Source: an uncultured Fibrobacter sp. (lineage in GTDB: Bacteria > Fibrobacterota > Fibrobacteria > Fibrobacterales > Fibrobacteraceae). Taken from it: a stretch of DNA of 64,000 nucleotides. The translations under genes and the position numbers were made by a program. Of this stretch, positions 58,492 to 64,000 are shown one piece after another. The DNA is taken from the NCBI GenBank assembly GCA_934700345.1, contig CAKUXP010000006.1:51235-115234 (forward strand), given 5' to 3'. The notes beneath the pieces were generated by a model that was not told the origin of the DNA, made no database searches, and saw only the letters and a program-made list of their open reading frames with translations. How positions within the stretch are numbered: position 1 is the stretch's first letter; each line of letters opens with the position of its first letter.

Positions 58492-59274
58492 ATGGAAGAG
58501 GTTCTTCAAGTCAAGCATTTGCGCGCCGGATACGGTCGAAAAACCATTCTCCGGAACATTTCCTTTTCGGTAGCCCCACGCGAAATCCGCCTGATTCTCG
58601 GAGAATCGGGCTCAGGCAAATCGACTCTCCTGAACAACATCCTAAAGCTCGAACCTATCAAGTCCGGCTCCATTTCGTATTTCGGGCAGGAAATCCCGCT
58701 GCGCGAGCCAATTCCCGATTCTATCCGCAGACGCACCGGCGTTCTCTTCCAAGGCGGAGCGCTCCTCACGAGCCTCACCGTCGCCCAGAACGTCGAACTT
58801 CCCCTGCGGCGCAGTTACCCGACCCTTTCCCAGAGAACGCTCGACGAAATCGCCGCGGACCGCCTAGAAAAAGTGCACCTGCTGAACGCCTTTTACAAGT
58901 TTCCGTCCGAACTTTCCGGCGGCATGAGAAAGCGCGCAGCTCTCGCCCGGGCAATCGCCTTCGAACCGGAACTTCTCTTTTGCGACGAACCGTCCGCAGG
59001 CCTCGACCCGGTCACGTCCCGATCCCTCGACGAACTGCTGCTAGAACTGCGCGACACGCTAGGCGTTTCCGTCGTCGTCGTTTCGCATGAACTCGAAAGC
59101 ATCCGCACAATCTGCGACAGGTTCATCTACCTCGAACGCGGGCTAGTCCTGATGGACGCCTCTCTAGACGAAGGTCTCCATTCCGAAATTCCGGAAATTC
59201 GGGACTTCTTTGATCGAAACTACCGGAAATCGGACGAATGCCGCGAACTCATCCATTTTGACTTTGAGGACTGA
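58492..59274 (+). CDS. mlaF: MlaF-type ABC transporter ATPase
   Basis: 260 residues. Walker A LGESGSGKSTLLNNI, Q-loop LFQGGALLTSLTV, signature LSGGMRKRAALARAIAFEPELLFCDEPSAGLDPVTS (including Walker B), and H-loop VSHELESI. The GGALLTSLTVAQNV stretch is typical of MlaF/MkL proteins. It pairs with the MlaE permease 12 bases upstream. Confidence 0.94.
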   Translation: MEEVLQVKHLRAGYGRKTILRNISFSVAPREIRLILGESGSGKSTLLNNILKLEPIKSGSISYFGQEIPLREPIPDSIRRRTGVLFQGGALLTSLTVAQNVELPLRRSYPTLSQRTLDEIAADRLEKVHLLNAFYKFPSELSGGMRKRAALARAIAFEPELLFCDEPSAGLDPVTSRSLDELLLELRDTLGVSVVVVSHELESIRTICDRFIYLERGLVLMDASLDEGLHSEIPEIRDFFDRNYRKSDECRELIHFDFED

Positions 59275-59282
59275 AAACTTTT

Positions 59283-60206
59283 ATGGACACGACAAGAACA
59301 GAACGCATCCGGCTAGGAATCTTTCTCCTGATATGCCTCGGAGCCGCAGTCGGCTTTACCGTCTTCATCGCCCAGCAACAGCTCTCGAACCAGAAAACGC
59401 GCTATTACACAGTGTTTTCCGAATCCGTCATCGGGCTTTCCGTCGATGCGAAAGTCATGCTGAACGGAATCGAAGTCGGAAACGTGGCGAAAATCTATAT
59501 CGACAGCACCGATCTCGGAAATGTCGTCGTCGAGTTCGATGTCCAGAGCGGCACGCCGATCAAGACCGGAACCCGCGCCCAGATGACAAACGGCATCTCG
59601 CTCACCGGCAAGAAGAACCTAGTGCTCTCCGGCGGCCAGGTAACGGAACCGGATGTTCCCGAGGGAGGGAAGGTTCTCGCCGGGACAAACGTTTTCACGA
59701 AAATCTCCGGCAAAGCGGAATCCACCGTGGAAAACCTGAACGAAATCTTCGACAAGCTGAGCAAGATCCTTTCCGAGGAAAACGCAACGCATATCGAAAA
59801 CACGCTCAGGAACCTAGAACGCGCAAGCGCAAACACTAGCAAGCTCACCCAAAATGCGGAAAGGCCTCTCCGGGAAATCGAAGCGTCTGCGGCATCCCTG
59901 CACAAGATTCTCGGCGACGTCGAAAAAGCGGAACTCGCCCAGAAGCTCGAAAAAGATCTGCTCCTTGTCCAAGCCAAGATTCAGGAAATCGACACAAAAT
60001 CTATCAACGAAGACCTGGTTTCCACGCTTGCCTCCATCCGAAGCTTCACGGAGCGAACAGACCTTTTCCTCTACAATACGCAGAGCGACGTTTCCGAAAT
60101 CCTGAACAGGCTCAACGCGGTCCTTTCGAACCTTTCCGAATTCTCCCAGAAAATTCGCCAGAATCCGTCCGCGCTTATCCGCTCCGAAAAGAAATCCGGT
60201 CGTTAA
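59283..60206 (+). CDS. mlaD: MlaD-type MCE domain protein
   Basis: 307 residues. One N-terminal membrane helix (LGIFLLICLGAAVGFTVFI), an MCE domain (FSESVIGLSVDAKVMLNGIEVGNVAKI, ARAQMTNGISLTGKKNLVLSGG), then a long coiled-coil C-terminal part (to the end). It forms the lipid-binding ring that faces the periplasm. The helical extension is longer than in E. coli MlaD and may form a tube or bridge. Confidence 0.92.
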   Translation: MDTTRTERIRLGIFLLICLGAAVGFTVFIAQQQLSNQKTRYYTVFSESVIGLSVDAKVMLNGIEVGNVAKIYIDSTDLGNVVVEFDVQSGTPIKTGTRAQMTNGISLTGKKNLVLSGGQVTEPDVPEGGKVLAGTNVFTKISGKAESTVENLNEIFDKLSKILSEENATHIENTLRNLERASANTSKLTQNAERPLREIEASAASLHKILGDVEKAELAQKLEKDLLLVQAKIQEIDTKSINEDLVSTLASIRSFTERTDLFLYNTQSDVSEILNRLNAVLSNLSEFSQKIRQNPSALIRSEKKSGR

Positions 60207-60221
60207 CCCCGAGGCTTCCCG

Positions 60222-60848
60222 ATGAAAAAGATATTCCTATTCCTCTGTCCGCTTTTCGCTTTGCTTTTCCTGGCCTGTGCCGGAAGCTCCATCCAGAACC
60301 GCTACTACACGCTCGCAGGCGAGAACGCGCCCGAGGTTCAAAAGGGGACTCCCTACCGTCTGGTCGTCAAGAATTTTTCGGTTGACCCCGCCTACAGCCA
60401 GCCGAACATCGTCTATCGGGAATCCCCCTACGAATTCATGTCCTACGGAAACGACTTCTGGGCAAGCTCGCCCGAACACCAGGTGACGAACCTCGTCGCG
60501 GACATCTTCGCCAAAAGCGGACTCTTCGCCCAGGTGGAACGCCGGGCTTCGGAAATTCCGGACATGGAGCTTTCGGGCTACCTAGGCGCAATCGAGGAAA
60601 TCGATTCGGGTTCCTCGGAAACCTTCGCGCGGGTCGCCGTGGAATTCACGGTCCGGGACGGCAAGACGGGAAAGACGCTCTGGAAACGCGCCTACGACGA
60701 AAGGGAAAAACTCGGAAGCCGGACGCCTCTCGAAGTTGCCAAGGTCTCCTCCGCACTGGTAACGCGATACGCCGAGGATGCTATCCGCGAAATCGGAAAG
60801 ATTCTCGACAAAGATCCGCTTCCGGAGGCAGAATCCGTAAATCCGTAA
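60222..60848 (+). CDS. MCE-associated ABC transport auxiliary lipoprotein (PqiC/YmbA-like)
   Basis: 208 residues with a lipobox (LLFLACAGS). The sequence RYYTLAG near the N-terminus and RLVVKNFSVDPAYSQPNIVYRESPYEF are typical of the ABC-type transport auxiliary component (DUF330/PqiC) family. It is likely the outer-membrane partner of the Mla-type system; no MlaC or MlaA gene is seen here. Confidence 0.8.
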   Translation: MKKIFLFLCPLFALLFLACAGSSIQNRYYTLAGENAPEVQKGTPYRLVVKNFSVDPAYSQPNIVYRESPYEFMSYGNDFWASSPEHQVTNLVADIFAKSGLFAQVERRASEIPDMELSGYLGAIEEIDSGSSETFARVAVEFTVRDGKTGKTLWKRAYDEREKLGSRTPLEVAKVSSALVTRYAEDAIREIGKILDKDPLPEAESVNP

Positions 60849-60903
60849 GTCATCCGTCCTAAAAAATTCTTATTTTTCAAGGGTAACTCTTTTAGGAGCG
60901 ACT

Positions 60904-61332
60904 ATGAAATTTTACAAGTTCATTGCCATCGGGCTCTCCGCCCTCGCACTTTCGGCCTGCAACAGCCGCTATTCGTCATCCGTACTTGTCGAACGCGGTG
61001 TCGAGCAATACGAGCGCGAATACTTTGCCACCAAGGAAAGCATGGGTATCGAAAAGCGCCTCAAGGACATCTTCCTGCAAGGCTATATCGAAGAAGGCAT
61101 GACCCAGGAAATGGTGAACCTCCTTTGGGGACCTCCCGATCGCGAAATGCAGGAAGGCTATGTGTGGGAATACCTCACCCGCGACGGACAGCTGATCACG
61201 CGCCTCAAGTGGAAAAAGCCCGAAGCGGTCCGCATGAAAGGCTACGAGGAAGAACTGATTCTCGACAAGATCGAAGGCGACCGCTACGGCGGATCCGAAC
61301 CGCCCAAGGCAAGCCTCGAATCGGCCTACTAA
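60904..61332 (+). CDS. BamE/SmpA-like small lipoprotein
   Basis: 142 residues. Lipobox LALSACNS; the body has the IEEGMTQEMVNLLWGPPDR motif and EYVWEYLTRDG, as in the SmpA/OmlA domain of BamE and related lipoproteins. It may be BamE of the barrel-assembly machine or a BamE-like accessory. An AGGAG site precedes the ATG. It follows the auxiliary lipoprotein by 55 bases and is followed by a terminator. Confidence 0.65.
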   Translation: MKFYKFIAIGLSALALSACNSRYSSSVLVERGVEQYEREYFATKESMGIEKRLKDIFLQGYIEEGMTQEMVNLLWGPPDREMQEGYVWEYLTRDGQLITRLKWKKPEAVRMKGYEEELILDKIEGDRYGGSEPPKASLESAY

Positions 61333-61348
61333 ATCGTGTTTCCTCCAG

Positions 61349-61377
61349 GCGTTGTCTCGCAAGGCAACGCTTTTTTT
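61349..61377 (+). terminator. Rho-independent terminator after the BamE-like gene
   Basis: GCGTTG (61349-61354) pairs with CAACGC (61365-61370), followed by seven T. It ends the mla-lipoprotein unit and precedes tpiA. Confidence 0.85.
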
Positions 61378-61425
61378 CTAAATTCCAGGCTGAAAATTTC
61401 AACCCTATCGAAGGAGTTTACCAAT

Positions 61426-62190
61426 ATGCGTCAGTACATCATTGCTGGTAACTGGAAGATGAACAAGACCGTGAGCGAAAGCGTCCAGCTCGCGAAAGAT
61501 ATCGTCGAAGCGGTCAAGGACGTAAAGAAGACCGAAGTTGTCATCGCCCCGACCTACCTCGCCGCGGCAAAGGTAGCCGACATCATCAAGGGCTCAAACG
61601 TCAAGCTCGCCATCCAGGACATCCACTGGAAGGATCAGGGCGCCTATACCGGAAAGGTTTCCGTCGACATGGTGAAGGAAATCGGAGCGGACTACATCAT
61701 CATTGGCCATTCCGAACAGCGCCAGTACTTCCACGAAACGGAAGAAACCGTGAACCTCAAGGTCAAGAAGACCCTCGAAGCGGGCATCAAGGTCATCATC
61801 TGCATCGGCGAAACGCTCGCCCAGCGCGAAGCGGGCACGCTCAAGGAAGTCCTCGGTCTCCAGATCAAGGGCGCCCTCCAGGGCGTTTCCGCAGAAGATG
61901 CGGACACAAACGTCGTCCTCGCCTACGAACCGGTCTGGGCCATCGGCACAGGCAAGACGGCGACCGACGAACAGGCGGAAGAGGCTCACGCCTATATCCG
62001 CTCCGTCATCCGGGAACTCTACGGCGAAAAGGTCGCAGAAGACATGCGCATCCAGTACGGCGGATCGATGAAAGGCGCAAACGCGGCAGGCCTCCTCGCC
62101 CAGAAGGATATCGATGGCGGTCTGATCGGCGGTGCCGGTCTGAAAGCGAACACCTTCAAGGAAATCATCGTCGCTGCAGAAGCGAAATAA
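61426..62190 (+). CDS. tpiA: Triosephosphate isomerase
   Basis: 254 residues. It interconverts dihydroxyacetone phosphate and glyceraldehyde 3-phosphate. The start is MRQYIIAGNWKMNKT; the catalytic His lies in IIGHSEQRQYF and the catalytic Glu in AYEPVWAIGTGKTA; the phosphate-gripping YGGSMKGANAAG and DGGLIGGAGL are intact. ATG 61426 has an AAGGAG site; the frame extends 30 codons upstream through the terminator and is not the start. Confidence 0.96.
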   Translation: MRQYIIAGNWKMNKTVSESVQLAKDIVEAVKDVKKTEVVIAPTYLAAAKVADIIKGSNVKLAIQDIHWKDQGAYTGKVSVDMVKEIGADYIIIGHSEQRQYFHETEETVNLKVKKTLEAGIKVIICIGETLAQREAGTLKEVLGLQIKGALQGVSAEDADTNVVLAYEPVWAIGTGKTATDEQAEEAHAYIRSVIRELYGEKVAEDMRIQYGGSMKGANAAGLLAQKDIDGGLIGGAGLKANTFKEIIVAAEAK

Positions 62191-62217
62191 TTTCATCACA
62201 ACCCTTTAGGAATCACT

Positions 62218-62595
62218 ATGTCAACACTTTTTTGGGTCGGAATCGTCATCCACATTTTCCTGTGTCTGTTCCTTATCCTCCTGGTTCTCCTGCAAAACGA
62301 TAAGATGGGCGGTCTCGCCGGACTCGGCGGGATGACATCGCAATCGGCATTTTCCACAGCAGGTGCCGCGACATTTGTCCAGAAGCTCACGCGGGCAGTC
62401 GGCATTATCTACCTGGTGCTCGTCTTCGGCCTCGGATACATGACCATCCAGGAAGATCGCTCGACAAAGGCGACTTCGGCCCTGAAACAATCCGCAGAAC
62501 AGTCGGCGACGACGCAGACCGTTCCGCAGCTCCCGGCGACAACGATTCCTGTTGAAAATTCTCAAGAAAACCCCTTGACAAGCCCAGCGCAATAA
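62218..62595 (+). CDS. secG: Preprotein translocase subunit SecG
   Basis: 125 residues with two membrane helices (residues ~4-25 and ~55-78) separated by the classic GGLAGLGGMTSQSAFSTAGAATFVQKLT. A 45-residue Thr/Gln/Pro-rich tail is extra relative to short SecG. It is part of the SecYEG translocon. It follows tpiA (the order tpiA-secG-tRNA-Leu is widespread), and its last codons overlap the tRNA promoter. Confidence 0.94.
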   Translation: MSTLFWVGIVIHIFLCLFLILLVLLQNDKMGGLAGLGGMTSQSAFSTAGAATFVQKLTRAVGIIYLVLVFGLGYMTIQEDRSTKATSALKQSAEQSATTQTVPQLPATTIPVENSQENPLTSPAQ

Positions 62596-62605
62596 ACTAT
62601 ATTTG
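62575..62605 (+). promoter_or_regulatory. Promoter of tRNA-Leu, overlapping the end of secG
   Basis: TTGACA (62575-62580) and TATATTTG (62598-62605) are 17 bases apart, a consensus promoter. The -35 box lies in the last secG codons, and the predicted start is near 62611, 14 bases before the tRNA. Confidence 0.8.
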
Positions 62606-62624
62606 CGCTGTCAACGATTCTAAC

Positions 62625-62708
62625 GCGGTCGTGGTGGAATTGGTAGACACGCTAGCTTGAGGTGCTAGTGCGGGCAACCGCTTGACAGTTCAAGTCTGTC
62701 CGACCGCA
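62625..62708 (+). tRNA. tRNA-Leu (anticodon GAG)
   Basis: The 84-base cloverleaf has acceptor stem GCGGTCG (62625-62631) pairing with CGACCGC (62701-62707), D-loop GGTGGAATTGGTAGACA, anticodon stem CTAGC/GCTAG around loop TTGAGGT with anticodon GAG (62659-62661), a long variable arm, and T-loop GTTCAAGTC. CCA is not encoded. It reads CUC/CUU codons, including the CTT codons of the leuA leader peptide. Confidence 0.95.
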
Positions 62709-62714
62709 TCAGGG

Positions 62715-62741
62715 CTCGGTTTCTTTCGAAACCGAGTCCTT
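62715..62741 (+). terminator. Rho-independent terminator after tRNA-Leu
   Basis: CTCGGTTTC (62715-62723) pairs perfectly with GAAACCGAG (62728-62736) around a TTTC loop, then CCTTTGCTTTT follows. Confidence 0.85.
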
Positions 62742-62745
62742 TGCT

Positions 62746-62961
62746 TTTGTGGGCAAAACCGCTTTGAAAGAACGCTTTGATATCAAGACAAAAAAACTTC
62801 TTTCCATCCGAATTAAACGAAATTTCGAATAATCCAAAACTTAATTTATGTACATTTAATTCGCTTGTACGAAATTCATTAATTTATACACAATCATTTC
62901 GTTCAACAATTTCATTTAATTTATCTGTAGTTTCAACACGCAACAGGTGTAAAACCGGTCC
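62746..62961 (-). pseudogene. Degenerate AT-rich coding remnant beside tRNA-Leu
   Basis: One minus-strand frame reads GPVLHLLRVETTDKLNEIVE, RNDCV, a TAA at about 62886, then INEFRTSELNVHKLSFGLFE, ISFNSDGKKFFCLDIKAFFQ and SGFAHK. It looks protein-like on both sides of the stop, in much more AT-rich DNA than the flanks. No start codon with a ribosome site is seen. It is probably the remains of a foreign gene next to the tRNA. No family was recognised. The remaining bases up to 63027 show no other feature. Confidence 0.35.
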
Positions 62962-63027
62962 TCATTTCTCTTCCCGATTATAGCGACACACTCCTTGGGT
63001 ACGAAGTTCGCCAGGAAAAAATTTTTC

Positions 63028-63924
63028 TTAACTTCTGTCTTCTAAAGTATTACGATAAGATTCGAACATTTTCTGCACGGTTGTCCGAATGTCCGTTCCT
63101 CGCCAAAACTTTTGAACACGGGAATTGTCCGCACACAGATACGGAATATCGACAGGACGCATTCTTGCGGGATCCCTGACGATTTCGATGGGAACCTTCG
63201 TCAAGCCGACAATCATCTGCAATAGTTCGGTCATCGAACGGGAAATCCCCGAACCTACATTGTACACCGAAAATTCATTTTCCGTTTCGAGCAGCATCCG
63301 ATAGACATGGGCGACATCTTCCACATCCGAAAAATCGCGAACCGCATCCAGGTTTCCCACGAAAATTTTCCCAGGCGCATGACTCAAATCGATTTTCGCC
63401 ACCTGCTTGACGAAGCTCGGCAAGGCAAACCTCGGAGACTGCCCAACGCCTGTGTGGTTGAACGATCGCGTACAAACGATTTTCATCCCGTACTTCTTGC
63501 GGTAAAGCGATGCGAAGTTTTCCTGCGCGATTTTCGTGATGCCGTAAGGATTGCTCGCTTCGAGCGGATCCGTCTCTTTTAGCGGAGAATTCTTTGGAGC
63601 GTATTCCTCGGCGCTGCCGACGAGAAGCGTTTTGGCTTCCGGCGAAAATTCCTGGACGGCATTCAACAAATGCAAAACGCCTTTTACGTTCACATCGACG
63701 GTCGTTAGCGGCTCTTTCCAGCTTTCCCCGACCGAACTGACCGCGGCGAGATTGACGACAAAATCGGGATCGGCTTTCCGCACGGCGCTTTCGACTGCGG
63801 AACGGTCCAACAGGTTGAATTCGGGATAGTTCGCCTGGAAAACATCATGCCCTGCGGATTCCAATTCGCGAACGAGATAGCCTCCGACAAACCCAGACGC
63901 GCCAATGACTAGCGTTTTCGGCAT
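63028..63924 (-). CDS. rmd: GDP-4-dehydro-6-deoxy-D-mannose reductase-like
   Basis: 298 residues, an extended SDR. It has LVIGASGFVGGYL (NAD(P) site), VGSAEEYAPKNSPLKETDPLEASNPYGITK with the Tyr and Lys of the active site, RSFNHTGVGQSPRFALPSFVKQ and RDFSDVEDVAHVYRMLL, all as in Rmd, which makes GDP-D-rhamnose from the Gmd product. gmd lies directly upstream with a one-base overlap. GDP-fucose synthase-like enzymes are less likely. Confidence 0.85.
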   Translation of the reverse strand: MPKTLVIGASGFVGGYLVRELESAGHDVFQANYPEFNLLDRSAVESAVRKADPDFVVNLAAVSSVGESWKEPLTTVDVNVKGVLHLLNAVQEFSPEAKTLLVGSAEEYAPKNSPLKETDPLEASNPYGITKIAQENFASLYRKKYGMKIVCTRSFNHTGVGQSPRFALPSFVKQVAKIDLSHAPGKIFVGNLDAVRDFSDVEDVAHVYRMLLETENEFSVYNVGSGISRSMTELLQMIVGLTKVPIEIVRDPARMRPVDIPYLCADNSRVQKFWRGTDIRTTVQKMFESYRNTLEDRS

Positions 63925-64000
63925 CAGATTTTCCCTTCGGCAAGGAGTTTCATGTCGCTTTCGACCATGCGCCGCACCAGCTCCTCGTAGGAGACCCTAG
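63924..64000 (-). CDS. gmd: GDP-mannose 4,6-dehydratase, C-terminal fragment
   Basis: The last 23 visible residues, VSYEELVRRMVESDMKLLAE followed by GKI and stop, match the conserved C-terminus of Gmd. The gene continues past the right edge. Its stop overlaps the rmd ATG by one base (TGATG). Gmd makes GDP-4-dehydro-6-deoxy-mannose, the substrate of the next gene. Confidence 0.75.
   Translation of the reverse strand, partial: RVSYEELVRRMVESDMKLLAEGKI

Overview
The window looks like a chromosomal segment from a member of the Fibrobacteraceae (Fibrobacter or a close relative). The best evidence is a CE6-type acetyl-xylan esterase joined to a family 6 carbohydrate-binding module, a combination typical of Fibrobacter. 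Supporting evidence is a Gram-negative envelope (KDO synthesis, Mla lipid transport, OmpA-like and lipoproteins), a V-type ATPase of the kind found in the FCB group and spirochaetes, GDP-deoxyhexose synthesis, and 4-base ATGA or 1-base TGATG overlaps inside operons. This placement is an inference from gene content; no 16S gene is present.

Layout. 1-12328 (minus) is a long run of housekeeping and type IV pilus/competence genes: thiL, pilB, pcrA, gatC, kdsB, pyrG, comEA, pilM, a PilN/PilO-like gene, rsmD, coaD, a rhomboid protease and the start of a PfkB kinase. 12367-13777 (plus) holds a degenerate receiver-like protein and a TIM-barrel glycosidase-like protein. 13997-16823 (minus) has an OmpA-like protein and transketolase. 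16918-20953 (plus) is a lipid-linked glycosyltransferase pair plus gmk. 21262-25577 (plus) has an aminotransferase, citrate synthase and the CE6-CBM6 esterase.

25593-36500 is the accessory part: an MFS pump, an AT-rich pair made of a predicted clan CD cysteine peptidase and a secreted partner resembling a peptidase propeptide, a beta-barrel protein, rsgA, a trypsin-fold protein that has lost its catalytic His, small secreted proteins, a macro-domain/HTH protein next to a vWA protein, a SIMPL protein, and a low-GC stretch with at least two frameshifted genes. 36448-38743 holds hpt and leuA; leuA has a leucine-rich leader peptide and an attenuator hairpin. 38854-46564 (minus) is a V-type ATPase operon (E, DUF2764, A, B, D, I, K, K). 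46719-49735 has a cytochrome c, an SDR enzyme, a MntP-type manganese exporter, a flavin reductase-like protein and a DUF4416 protein. 49740-57286 has a metzincin lipoprotein, comEC, a possible outer-membrane protein, rsmG, a truncated merR and two exported proteins. 57409-62595 (plus) is an Mla-type lipid transport operon, a BamE-like lipoprotein, tpiA and secG, followed by tRNA-Leu(GAG). The right edge (minus) is rmd and the end of gmd.

The genes share several themes: natural transformation and type IV pili (pilB, pilM, pilN/O, comEA, comEC), envelope building (kdsB with the CTP-making pyrG, mla, rmd/gmd, GT39-like plus GT2), and anaerobic plant-polymer use. The best candidates for undescribed biology are the clan CD peptidase/propeptide-like pair, the macro-HTH/vWA pair with the nearby trypsin-fold pseudoenzyme, and the leuA attenuator with its apparently leaderless leader peptide. 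Intergenic DNA also carries a dispersed mosaic repeat (three copies), a heptamer tandem array and repeated terminator-like hairpins.
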